The position numbers and the translations under genes are program-made. The notes beneath the pieces are model-generated. The model saw only the letters and a list, made by a program, of their open reading frames with translations. It ran no database searches and was not told the DNA's origin. From NCBI GenBank assembly GCA_902783345.1, contig CACZQI010000023.1:1-28148 (forward strand): DNA of 28,148 nt, written 5' to 3'. Source of the DNA: an uncultured Erysipelotrichaceae bacterium. Lineage in GTDB: Bacteria; Bacillota_I; Bacilli_A; RF39; UBA660. This document shows, piece after piece, positions 6,875 to 14,852 of the stretch (the first letter of the stretch is position 1; every line of letters begins with the position of its first letter).

Positions 6875-8572
6875 CTATTTAATTTGTGAATATAATCCAA
6901 ACATTGGTAAAATTACAGCCATAACGATACCACCAACTACAACTGCTAAAATAACAATTAAGGCTGGTTCGATAAAAGCTTTTAAACTATCGATAATTGT
7001 ACGATGCTCAGTTTGATAATAATCGGCAACTTTCGCCATCATTGAAGCAAGTTCTCCAGTTGATTCACCAGTTACAATCATGTAATAAGCAACTTCTGGT
7101 ACTGCCCAATGATCTTTAAAAGCTGTACTTATTTTATCACCTTTAGCAATATAATAAACTGTTTTATACATAATTTCTTTATATATTTCATTATTAGTTA
7201 TTTCGGAAAGCAAATTCATACTCTCTGTTATAAATACATTATTTTGTAAAAGAGATGAAAATGTTTTAGTAAATATATTCATTTCTTTATAAATAATTAT
7301 TTTACCAAATAATGGTAATTTCATTAAGAAAACTTGCATTGCTCGTCTAAAAGATTTAATTCTAGTATAAAGGATAATAATTACTAATATTATTAATATA
7401 ACATATAAAATTAAAACAAATATATTTTGCTTTAAAAAAGCACTTAAATCAATTAAAAATAAAGTAAGACTATTAAGTGTTGCTCCTGTTTGCGTGTAAA
7501 TATCTTGAAATTTAGGCACTATATACATAAGAATAAAAGTAACTACTGCTACTGAAAAAACAGATATAATTGCTGGATAACTCATCGCACTTATCATCGC
7601 TTTACGAGTATTTTCGATATCAGTATAATAATCAGCCATATCATCAAGTGTTTCTTCTAATTTACCTGTAGCTTCTGCTGTTTTAATCATACTTATTAAA
7701 AGTGCAGGAAAAGACTTACCCTGTTTTGCTAACGCATTACTAAATGATTCACCCATTGTCAAAAAATATATAATAGAATCAAATAATCTTTTTTTATTTT
7801 TATTTTTACTCATTTGTTTACTTAAAATTTGCATAGATTCCGTTAATGGAATACCAGCTTTTAAATAAGTTGATAATTGAGTAAGCCAGAATATTAAGTC
7901 TTTATTTTTAAATCTAAAGGCCGTATTTTTAGTTGGATCATAAAAGACATTTAATAATTTTGATGTTTCAATCTTTAAAACTTTATAACCTTCATTTTGT
8001 AAATAAATTAAAACTTCTAATTTAGAATACGCTATAAAAATATTAGTATATTTCTTACCATCAGTATCTTTAGCTACATATTTAAAAACTAATGGTGTTT
8101 CACTTCGTAAATTATTTCTTTGGATTTCTCTAATTAATTCTTTAGCCTGACGTTTTTCTTTTTCTGCACGTTTTTTTACAAAATAGAACTCATTATATTT
8201 TTGTTTTAAATATTCTTCAACTGTTAATTTCTCGTTCTTTTGTTCTTCTTCAGTAGCTTCTTCTTCACCTTCTGGAATATACTCCTCAATATTAATTGTA
8301 TTAGTTGTTTTATTCTTATTACTATTTTTAAATAATACATCTAATAATTTATAGAAAAGAAATATAAATGGGAAAAATATTCCATATATAGAATAATAAC
8401 AACCTAAAGATACATATTTAAAAAAGATAATAAATGGTTTAAAAGTAAAAGCTAACCCTATAAAAAACCAATTAACAATTTTTAGGAAATAATCTACAAC
8501 ATAAAAAATCCCTAAAAAAGGTAACTTAACAAGATAAGCAAAAGAATTTTTATCTTTAGGGCTCTTATTCAT
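6875..8572 (-). CDS. Type II/IV secretion inner membrane protein (PilC/GspF) with N-terminal extension
   Basis: 565 residues, longer than the usual 400 or so. The last 400 residues are the PilC/GspF/ComGB platform protein of type IV pilus and competence machines: two T2SSF repeats, the first starting near FWLTQLSTYLKAGIPL and the second near FTKTFSSLLQNNVFITESM, and membrane helices between them and at the end (AFIEPALIVILAVVVGGIV). The first 165 residues are unusual: three hydrophobic stretches within residues 12-85, an acidic stretch (EEYIPEGEEEATEEEQKNE) and a charged helix rich in Lys/Glu. The start at 8572 has GAAGGA at good spacing. It heads an operon with the prepilin peptidase and RluA genes. 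No ATPase (PilB/ComGA) is in the window, so the motor must be encoded elsewhere. Confidence 0.9.
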   Translation of the reverse strand: MNKSPKDKNSFAYLVKLPFLGIFYVVDYFLKIVNWFFIGLAFTFKPFIIFFKYVSLGCYYSIYGIFFPFIFLFYKLLDVLFKNSNKNKTTNTINIEEYIPEGEEEATEEEQKNEKLTVEEYLKQKYNEFYFVKKRAEKEKRQAKELIREIQRNNLRSETPLVFKYVAKDTDGKKYTNIFIAYSKLEVLIYLQNEGYKVLKIETSKLLNVFYDPTKNTAFRFKNKDLIFWLTQLSTYLKAGIPLTESMQILSKQMSKNKNKKRLFDSIIYFLTMGESFSNALAKQGKSFPALLISMIKTAEATGKLEETLDDMADYYTDIENTRKAMISAMSYPAIISVFSVAVVTFILMYIVPKFQDIYTQTGATLNSLTLFLIDLSAFLKQNIFVLILYVILIILVIIILYTRIKSFRRAMQVFLMKLPLFGKIIIYKEMNIFTKTFSSLLQNNVFITESMNLLSEITNNEIYKEIMYKTVYYIAKGDKISTAFKDHWAVPEVAYYMIVTGESTGELASMMAKVADYYQTEHRTIIDSLKAFIEPALIVILAVVVGGIVMAVILPMFGLYSQIK

Positions 8573-8599
8573 AAATATATCCTTCTATTCTTATAATTC

Positions 8600-8628
8600 A
8601 TTATATCATATTTATTTTTAATATTAAA
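8600..8628 (-). promoter_or_regulatory. Promoter of the pilC operon
   Basis: TTTAAT, 17-nt spacer, TATAAT with an extended TGA in front of the -10 (minus strand). The weak -35 is offset by the extended -10. It overlaps the plus-strand promoter of the small gene at 8671. Confidence 0.55.
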
Positions 8629-8653
8629 CTATTTTTATCTTTCTACATATAAT
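8625..8653 (+). promoter_or_regulatory. Promoter of the small gene at 8671
   Basis: TATAAT at 8648-8653 with a weak -35 (TAAACT, 8625-8630) at 17 nt. The -35 overlaps the leftward -35, so the two divergent promoters may compete. Confidence 0.45.
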
Positions 8654-8670
8654 TAAATAAGGTGTTATAT

Positions 8671-8913
8671 ATGAATAATGTAATTACAATGGGAAAGATT
8701 CTTACGCAAATATCTAAAAACTTAAGTATTGCTAGTAAGGTAGTACCTATTTTAAATGATTATAAACCTCTTTTAAATAATTTTAAAAATATCTATAATA
8801 TTATCAGCAAAGATAATAAAGATGAAATTAGAACTATAAAAAATGATATACCTAAAAAAGAAACAATAAAAAGAACTATTAAAGATTATAATAGTCCGCA
8901 ATTTTTTATTTAA
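8671..8913 (+). CDS. Small helical protein, YqfQ/VrrA-like
   Basis: 80 residues from the ATG at 8671, which has AAGGTG upstream; the in-frame GTG at 8662 is part of that site and I do not use it. The N-terminal half (MGKILTQISKNLSIASKVVP, then ILNDYKPLLNNFKNIYNII) recalls the YqfQ/VrrA family of Bacilli, which have a similar pattern of helix and Pro-Tyr-Leu motif. The second half is Lys/Asp rich. No membrane segment or signal peptide is seen. The end overlaps the convergent phosphohexomutase gene by 8 nt. The family resemblance is from memory of the pattern and is moderate; function is unknown. Confidence 0.6.
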   Translation: MNNVITMGKILTQISKNLSIASKVVPILNDYKPLLNNFKNIYNIISKDNKDEIRTIKNDIPKKETIKRTIKDYNSPQFFI

Positions 8914-10252
8914 ATTTATTAACTAATGACAAAAACTCATTTTTTCTTTTATTTAGTAATTCTTCTGTTGATGCTTCAAAACGCATTGTAATACATGGAC
9001 TTGTATTACTAGCTCTAACTAAAGCAAATCCATCATCATAATTAACTCTAACTCCGTCAACAAATATAGCATTATAATTATGTTCTTTAACATAATTTTT
9101 TATTTTATCTATTACCTCAAATTTAATATCATCATCTATATTTATTCTTATTTCAGGGGTACTTAATAATTTATTCATATCTTTAGTTAAATCAGAAGAA
9201 AGTTTACCTTGTTTTTCTAATAAAGATGCAAATCTTAATCCTGCATATATTCCATCATCAAAACCATAGAAATCATCTTTAAAGAAAATATGACCAGAAT
9301 ATTCTCCACCAATTAAAGCAGGAGTACTATACATAAGTGATTCAATATAAGCTGAACCATTTTTAACCATTAAAGGTTTACCACCTATTTTTTTAATTTC
9401 TTCACTTATACAACTAGAACATTTAACATCTATAATAACTTTTTTATTTTGTTTATTAGGTATGATATCTTTAGCAAATATGGCAATTAAATAATCAGTC
9501 GTAATCGTATTACCTTCATTATCAACTATTCCTACTCTATCAGCATCACCATCAAAAGCAATTCCACAGTCTGCCCCTCTTAATTTAACCATATTTTTAA
9601 GCCATTTTAAATTTTCATCAACATTTGGATCCGGATTATGAATGGGAAATGACCCATCACTTTCACAATTTAAATAATTAATATTAGCAAATATTTTAGA
9701 AAAAATATCTTTTACTACAATACTAGCCGTGCCATTACCAGAATCAATAACTACTTTTTTATTTATTTTTTTAAACTTATTCACTAACATATTTACATAT
9801 TTTTCTTTAATATTAATGTTAGTAAGCACTCCACTACCTTTAACTTCTTTACTTTCTTTGATGTATGAGTATAATTTTTGTAAATTATCTTGACTTAAAT
9901 GTAAATAGTTTTCACCAAAGATTTTTAAACCATTATCACTAGCTTTATTATGAGAGGCTGTAATCATAATACCATAAGGTATTTTATTTATTATTGAGGC
10001 ATAATTAAACATTGGAGTAGTAACTAAACCAATATCTATTACGTTAATACCTGATGAAAGTAATGCTTCTTTTAAACTTTCATTTAACTCTTCACTACTT
10101 AATCTATTATCATGTCCGATTATGCATGTATCAACACTAATTTCATTTAAATAATAAGCAAAAGCTTTACCTATTCTATCAATTACTCTAGCATTAATAT
10201 CTTCTGGATACTCTCCTCTAATATCATTTTCTCTTAAAATATTAAAATTCAT
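8906..10252 (-). CDS. Phosphohexomutase, phosphomannomutase/phosphoglucomutase type
   Basis: 448 residues, normal for alpha-D-phosphohexomutases of the PMM/PGM group, which move the phosphate between C6 and C1 of mannose or glucose on the way to sugar nucleotides and glycans. The phosphoserine loop is ITASHN (Ser100). The magnesium loop is FDGDADR around residue 235. The sugar-binding loop is GEYSGHIFF. The first domain starts FNILRENDIRGEYPEDIN, as in PMM/PGM. A GlmM identity is less likely because of this N-terminus and the GEYSGH loop, but only assay or phylogeny can separate them. The start has AGAGGTGG upstream. It is the third gene of a cluster with the prepilin and GpmI, 29 nt behind gpmI. 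Confidence 0.88.
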   Translation of the reverse strand: MNFNILRENDIRGEYPEDINARVIDRIGKAFAYYLNEISVDTCIIGHDNRLSSEELNESLKEALLSSGINVIDIGLVTTPMFNYASIINKIPYGIMITASHNKASDNGLKIFGENYLHLSQDNLQKLYSYIKESKEVKGSGVLTNINIKEKYVNMLVNKFKKINKKVVIDSGNGTASIVVKDIFSKIFANINYLNCESDGSFPIHNPDPNVDENLKWLKNMVKLRGADCGIAFDGDADRVGIVDNEGNTITTDYLIAIFAKDIIPNKQNKKVIIDVKCSSCISEEIKKIGGKPLMVKNGSAYIESLMYSTPALIGGEYSGHIFFKDDFYGFDDGIYAGLRFASLLEKQGKLSSDLTKDMNKLLSTPEIRINIDDDIKFEVIDKIKNYVKEHNYNAIFVDGVRVNYDDGFALVRASNTSPCITMRFEASTEELLNKRKNEFLSLVNKFK

Positions 10253-10281
10253 TATCCACCACCTCTTTATTCTTTATTATT

Positions 10282-11796
10282 TTATTCTTCTATAAATAAA
10301 TCTTTAGTTTCACTCATACTTTTAGGAAGCGCGATATCCATATACTTAAGTAAGGTTGGCGCTACCATTGTTAAATCACCAGTAGGTTTTAAATTTAAAC
10401 TTTTATCAGTAATAATAAATGGTACTTCTGCTAAGCTATGAGTAGTAATTATTTCTCCTTTATCATTTAACATCTCATCACAGTTACCATGATCAGCTAA
10501 AATAAAGACTTTGTAAAAATTATCTTCAGCACAAGTGCAAACATCTTCTAATAACTTATCTAAACCTTGCAGACTAGTAATTGTTGCATCTAAATTACCA
10601 GTATGACCTAACATATCAGGATTAGCATAATTAACTAAAATAAAATCATAATCTTTCTCTAAAGCTTCTTTAACTTTATGAGTTACTTCTCTTGCACTCA
10701 TTAAAGGAGTTTCATCATAAGTCTTAACTTTAGGGCTTGGTACTAAATAATTATCTTGACCTTCAAATTCTTTTGCAAGTTCTGAATTGAAAAAATATGT
10801 TACATGCGAATATTTTTCAGTTTCAGCTATTCTTGCTTGAGTTAGTCCTAAATCAGCAAAATATTTTCCAATAGGATATAAATCTTCATGTTTTAATTCA
10901 AATAAATGCTTAACATTTGGAACATCATCTTGTTTAAACATTGTATAAACTTTAAAATTATCTGGTCTATTTACTCTAAAATCATAAAACTTAGGATGAG
11001 TTAAACTATTTAAAATTTGTCTTGCTCTATCTGGTCTAAAATTAAGCCATAATAACGCATCATTCTCTTTAAAAGTTACATCACTATTTAACACTAAAGG
11101 AGGTAAAAATTCATCTGTTACACCCTTTGTATAACAACTTTTAATTGCATTTTCATAATTATTTATTTTATAGCCTTTACCTTCCGTTACTAAATCATAA
11201 TAAACTTTAGTTCTTTCCCATTTATTATCTCGGTCCATAGCATAAAATCTACCAGCAATTGTACCGATATAACCAATATTTAACTCTTTTAATAGATTAT
11301 CTATTTCATTTAAATATTTTATACTTGATGTACGAAAAGTATCTCTACCATCAGTTATAGCATGAAATACGACTTTTTTAATATTATTTTCTTTCAAAAG
11401 TTTAATAATTTCTTTCATATAACCTATGTGACTATGAACCCCACCATCAGAAGTAAGCCCCATTAAATGAAGAGTACTATCATACATATTAACATGATTA
11501 ATCATATCTTGAAATTCAACATTATCATTAATACTTTTATCTTCTATAGCTTCGTTAATCATGGTAATTTTTTGTTTAACTTTATGACCTAGTCCAATAA
11601 CTTGATGACATACTTCACTATTACCAAATTGACCATCAGGAAGTCCTACATAATGCTCTGATGCTTTTAATAATGCATGGGGATAGTTTTCCCAAAGAGA
11701 ATTAAAAAACTCCATATTTGATAGTTTTACAGCATTACCCTTTTCTTCTTCTCTCATGCCAAAACCATCAAGTATTATCATTAATATTTTTTTCAT
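10282..11796 (-). CDS. gpmI: Phosphoglycerate mutase, 2,3-bisphosphoglycerate-independent
   Basis: 504 residues, the normal GpmI length. It is a glycolytic enzyme with an alkaline-phosphatase fold and two Mn ions that interconverts 3- and 2-phosphoglycerate. The metal motif LDGFG (Asp10) and the catalytic serine in GNSEV (Ser60) are present, as are HITDGRDTF-like ITDGRDTF, RFYAMDRD and the late metal motif ADHGNCDEM. The sequence just after the serine reads CHQVIGLGHKV, where most family members have GHxNIGAGR; see the finding. The start has AGGTGAT, which overlaps the stop codon of the prepilin gene, so translation is probably coupled. A central glycolytic gene behind a prepilin is an unusual neighbour. 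Confidence 0.93.
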   Translation of the reverse strand: MKKILMIILDGFGMREEEKGNAVKLSNMEFFNSLWENYPHALLKASEHYVGLPDGQFGNSEVCHQVIGLGHKVKQKITMINEAIEDKSINDNVEFQDMINHVNMYDSTLHLMGLTSDGGVHSHIGYMKEIIKLLKENNIKKVVFHAITDGRDTFRTSSIKYLNEIDNLLKELNIGYIGTIAGRFYAMDRDNKWERTKVYYDLVTEGKGYKINNYENAIKSCYTKGVTDEFLPPLVLNSDVTFKENDALLWLNFRPDRARQILNSLTHPKFYDFRVNRPDNFKVYTMFKQDDVPNVKHLFELKHEDLYPIGKYFADLGLTQARIAETEKYSHVTYFFNSELAKEFEGQDNYLVPSPKVKTYDETPLMSAREVTHKVKEALEKDYDFILVNYANPDMLGHTGNLDATITSLQGLDKLLEDVCTCAEDNFYKVFILADHGNCDEMLNDKGEIITTHSLAEVPFIITDKSLNLKPTGDLTMVAPTLLKYMDIALPKSMSETKDLFIEE

Positions 11797-11804
11797 TTTA
11801 TCAC

Positions 11805-12248
11805 CTATTCTTCAGTTTCTTCATCTATATAATCTACAACTTCACAATTACCAATATCATCTTTATTTTCTTTAAATTCGGACTTTAATTCTAAAGCATT
11901 AGTATCATAACTAACTTTAACATATCCTTCTAAATCTAAATTAGTAACAGGATCAACTATACTTCCACTTGTTGTTTGAAATATATTATTTTCTTTAATA
12001 AATTTAACTGAATAATATTTACAACAATTGTTTTGTGTACAAGTATTATTGGCAGGTTTTATATCATCAAGGTAATGTAAAGTAGCATAATTAAGCATAG
12101 TTGTACTAATCATTTTTTTAATACTTTCTAAGTTACTACTTTTAATTGAATTAGAAGTATTAATATATGTAGGTATCGCTATAACTGCAAGAACACCTAA
12201 GATTAATATAACTGATATAAGTTCTACTAATGTAAAGCCTTTTTTCAT
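11805..12248 (-). CDS. Type IV pilin-like prepilin (class III signal peptide)
   Basis: 147 residues from the ATG at 12248, just after GGTGG. The N-terminus MKKGFTLVELISVILILGV is a textbook type IV prepilin leader: cleavage after Gly4, mature Phe1, Glu5, then a hydrophobic helix ending near AIPTY. This is ComGC/major pilin-like. The ectodomain of about 115 residues has four cysteines (a TC and a CC pair in NNTCTQNNCCKYYS and one near the C-terminus, NCEVVD), so disulfides are likely. The gene is separated from cdaR by a terminator. A weak promoter (TTGGGC, 18 nt, TATGAT) lies in the gap. Peptidase and platform protein are encoded 5 kb away in the same direction. Whether it makes a pilus or a short pseudopilus is unknown. 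Confidence 0.88.
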   Translation of the reverse strand: MKKGFTLVELISVILILGVLAVIAIPTYINTSNSIKSSNLESIKKMISTTMLNYATLHYLDDIKPANNTCTQNNCCKYYSVKFIKENNIFQTTSGSIVDPVTNLDLEGYVKVSYDTNALELKSEFKENKDDIGNCEVVDYIDEETEE

Positions 12249-12302
12249 AAGAACCACCATTATTATCTTATCATATTTAAGTTTAAAAATACAGCCCAAA
12301 TG

Positions 12303-12322
12303 AAAAGGACCCAAAGGATCCT
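12303..12322 (-). terminator. Terminator after cdaA-cdaR
   Basis: On the minus strand AGGATCC, loop TTT, GGGTCCT, one G-U pair, then a short run of four T. It starts within the cdaR stop codon. The weak U-tract suggests partial read-through into the prepilin gene. Confidence 0.55.
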
Positions 12323-13679
12323 AATCATACATAATTCTTACTTTAATAGTTGATACTTTTGGTACAACAGTTATTCTAATATCTGATGTTGTTACTTTAA
12401 CAGCTACTTCATGAGTACCTACAGTATAGCCACTTAAATCAACAGTTGCAATAATATCTTTTGCTTCTAATTTTTCTAAAGCACTTGATGCTCCTTTAGC
12501 AATTACCGTAATGCTTTGATCATCAAGTGATGCTGCACTAGCTTTAAGTCTATCTCCTAAATTAATAGGTTTAACTGATATTCCTTCAATTTCTCTACTA
12601 GATTCAGTTTCTAGTTTAACATCAACAGTAATATTTTTCTCTGTCATGTATTTAACACCAGCTGGTTTAGTTAAAGCAACATTGAATGTTTTATTACTAT
12701 TTAAATTATCAACATTAATTTTCGCTTCTACATAAGTAAGTTCTTTAATAAGTTCTTCATCACCATAAACAGTTACTTTTTGTACTGAACTATTTACACT
12801 ACTTAGTGCATAACCAGTTGTAAGTGTTCCTTCAGTTACAACTTTAATAGGAAGTTCAGCACTATAAGAATCAACTGTAATTGAAGCACTAATCTTAGCA
12901 GGCACTATTTCAACATTTTCTAAAATCGTACCATCATTAGCATAAGGAACTAAAATAATTGAATCTACTGTAGTTGTTCCTTTATCTGTTAAATTAGCTG
13001 CTTTTAAATCAATTAAAGCTTTAACTTTTGCTATTTTTTCTAGAGTTTCAGATGAACCTTTAACAATAACTTCATTACGGTCAAGTTCAACATTTTTAAT
13101 ACTTAACTTATTATCTAACTTATCTTCATTTAATAAATCATAAGTTAAAGTTTTACTACCACTAACCTTTTCACTTATCTTAATACTTAAAGTACTAGGA
13201 TCTAATTTATAGTTAACAGTTTCAATATTATGATTATATTTAAGTTTTACTTTATAAGTTCCAGTATTATATCCACTTAAATCTAATACTACTTCATGTT
13301 CTCCTAATTGTTTAGCAAGATATAAATCACTTTTACGACCAATTAAAGTAATATCAACAGTTTTAGGAACACCTTCAACTACAAAAGCCTCCTCATTATA
13401 TATAACTTTAACTGGTTGCCCAGATATAATTTCAGCTTCATCATTTAATAAAGATAATGATTTACTATCAATTAACATAAATATTGCAATCGCACAAAAT
13501 AATGATACATAAATAAGTACATTAGGTCGATTTAGGATTTTTTCTATCTTGCCACTATTATTTCTTAATAGTTCATTTAAACGATATATCATTCTACTTA
13601 TTGGTACAATAATAAATTTATCAATTAAATTATAAATACCTAGGAAAAATTTACCAATTAATTTAAAAAACTTACTCAT
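12321..13679 (-). CDS. cdaR: YbbR-domain protein, regulator of the c-di-AMP cyclase
   Basis: 452 residues from the ATG at 13679, which has AAGGTGA upstream and overlaps the cdaA stop by 8 nt. One membrane helix (around residues 50-70, VLIYVSLFCAIAIFMLI) follows a basic, amphipathic N-terminus. Outside it, four repeated beta-rich segments of about 85 residues each (patterns like VTLIGRKSDL, VIVKGSSETL, VTVYGDEELI, ITVIAKGASSAL) match YbbR domains. In Bacillota CdaR binds and controls the neighbouring CdaA, and the overlap here supports that pairing. The usual third partner, glmM, does not follow; a terminator and a prepilin gene do. Identity is secure from domain pattern and position. Confidence 0.92.
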   Translation of the reverse strand: MSKFFKLIGKFFLGIYNLIDKFIIVPISRMIYRLNELLRNNSGKIEKILNRPNVLIYVSLFCAIAIFMLIDSKSLSLLNDEAEIISGQPVKVIYNEEAFVVEGVPKTVDITLIGRKSDLYLAKQLGEHEVVLDLSGYNTGTYKVKLKYNHNIETVNYKLDPSTLSIKISEKVSGSKTLTYDLLNEDKLDNKLSIKNVELDRNEVIVKGSSETLEKIAKVKALIDLKAANLTDKGTTTVDSIILVPYANDGTILENVEIVPAKISASITVDSYSAELPIKVVTEGTLTTGYALSSVNSSVQKVTVYGDEELIKELTYVEAKINVDNLNSNKTFNVALTKPAGVKYMTEKNITVDVKLETESSREIEGISVKPINLGDRLKASAASLDDQSITVIAKGASSALEKLEAKDIIATVDLSGYTVGTHEVAVKVTTSDIRITVVPKVSTIKVRIMYD

Positions 13680-14487
13680 CGATTTCACCTTCTTCTGAAT
13701 CAGCATCATAGAACACTTCCATTTTAGGTTTTAACTCATCTAAAAGCATTAATTTAAACTCTTCCAAAGTTAGATTATAATTTATCGCTCCATCTACCGC
13801 AATACTAATACGACCAGTTTCTTCAGATACAATTAGTGCAATAGCATCACTTTCTTCCGCAACACCTAAAGCAGCACGGTGACGAGTACCAAGTTTTTTA
13901 TTAACATTTGGATTCATACTTGTTTTAAAGACTGCACCAGCACATGTTAATCTATCTCCTTGAATAATTACTCCACCATCATGAAGTGGGTTATTTGGAA
14001 AGAAAATAGCTTCTAATAGTGGTGCTGTAATATCTGAATAAATCTTAGTTGCTGGCTCAATATATTCTTGCAGTGATACATTTCTTTCAATAATAATTAA
14101 AGCACCAATACGATTTCTCTTTAAATACTCAATCGCACTTGTAATTTCAAAGACAACTCTTTCTCTTTCATCAATAGTTAAAACTTTATGACGACCTAAA
14201 AGTTGGCTACGTCCAATACTTTCTAATACTGATCTAATTTCTGGTTGGAAAATAATAATTAAAGCAAGTGGTCCCCAAGAAATTACATACTCTAAAAGCA
14301 TACCTATTGTATATAAATTAAGTAAACTACTTAGCACCTTAATTACTAATATAATAGCTACACCTTTAAATATTAAAACTAATTTAACATTGTTTTTTAA
14401 ATTCTTTAATAAATAGTAAAACATTAACCAAACAATGCTAATATCAATTATTTTTGTAAATATATCCCATAATGACGAAATAGTCAT
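13672..14487 (-). CDS. cdaA: Diadenylate cyclase CdaA
   Basis: 271 residues from the ATG at 14487, with AAGGAG upstream (an in-frame GTG nine bases earlier lies inside the ribosome binding site). It makes c-di-AMP from two ATP. Three membrane helices occupy residues 14-80, and then comes the DAC/DisA_N catalytic domain. The two active site motifs are intact: PLHDGGVI (Asp170) and GTRHRAALG (Thr201, Arg202, His203, Arg204), so the enzyme is likely active. c-di-AMP controls potassium and osmolyte uptake and wall homeostasis in Gram-positive bacteria. It has its own promoter and is followed by an overlapping cdaR. Confidence 0.96.
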   Translation of the reverse strand: MTISSLWDIFTKIIDISIVWLMFYYLLKNLKNNVKLVLIFKGVAIILVIKVLSSLLNLYTIGMLLEYVISWGPLALIIIFQPEIRSVLESIGRSQLLGRHKVLTIDERERVVFEITSAIEYLKRNRIGALIIIERNVSLQEYIEPATKIYSDITAPLLEAIFFPNNPLHDGGVIIQGDRLTCAGAVFKTSMNPNVNKKLGTRHRAALGVAEESDAIALIVSEETGRISIAVDGAINYNLTLEEFKLMLLDELKPKMEVFYDADSEEGEIDE

Positions 14488-14512
14488 TCTTATCACTCCT
14501 TACAATATTAGT

Positions 14513-14541
14513 ATTATATCAAATATTTAACTAAATTTCTA
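14513..14541 (-). promoter_or_regulatory. cdaA promoter
   Basis: TAGAAA, 17-nt spacer, TATAAT on the minus strand, with TGA before the -10 (extended). The terminator of the upstream gene ends just before it, so cdaA-cdaR is its own unit. Confidence 0.7.
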
Positions 14542-14553
14542 GACTTAGACAAG

Positions 14554-14581
14554 AAAAAGGATATGTTAGTTTTCCATATCC
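14554..14581 (-). terminator. Terminator of the YerB-small membrane protein operon
   Basis: Minus strand GGATATG, 9-nt loop, CATATCC, then TTTTT. It overlaps the last codons and stop of the small membrane protein gene. Confidence 0.8.
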
Positions 14582-14826
14582 ATATTTACTTTATTTTCGC
14601 TATCAGTTTCTTCTATTGGTGCTGATGTAACTTCTTCTGAAACACTTGGCTCTTCGACATCTTCTCTAATCATATTAATATCAACTTCATCATTTGGTTT
14701 GGTAAGAAGTTCTTCTTCCTTATTCTTTTTATTTTTAGTTGAATCAATAACGTATCCAATAAGTGCAAAAATTAAGAATGCCGCAACAATTAAAATAATA
14801 ATATAATTTTTAACAATAAAATCCAT
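14566..14826 (-). CDS. Small membrane protein with acidic tail
   Basis: 86 residues. One membrane helix (residues 6-26, KNYIIILIVAAFLIFALIGY) is followed by a Lys/Glu-rich stretch and a Glu/Asp/Ser-rich tail of about 45 residues, predicted to be disordered. No known family recognised. AAGGAGG lies at good distance before the ATG. It sits 26 nt behind the YerB-like gene and ends in a strong terminator, so the two form an operon. By analogy with other single-helix proteins in such operons it could be an accessory of the YerB-like protein, but that is a guess. Confidence 0.7.
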   Translation of the reverse strand: MDFIVKNYIIILIVAAFLIFALIGYVIDSTKNKKNKEEELLTKPNDEVDINMIREDVEEPSVSEEVTSAPIEETDSENKVNMDMEN

Positions 14827-14852
14827 ATATCCTCCTTTTTAATTATATTAAA

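Noticed and set aside
6868..6900. TTG start of the prepilin peptidase at 6900
   Set aside because: It lies in the pilC coding end without a ribosome binding site; the ATG at 6867 follows AGGTGG and matches family N-termini.
12249..12314. Longer start of the prepilin at 12314
   Set aside because: The extra 22 residues would block the prepilin leader from being N-terminal and cover the cdaR terminator; the ATG at 12248 has GGTGG and starts MKKGFTLVEL.
14566..14826. The small membrane protein as a toxin of a type I system
   Set aside because: Hydrophobic helix plus a long acidic tail, in an operon with its own ribosome binding site; no antisense RNA promoter seen.
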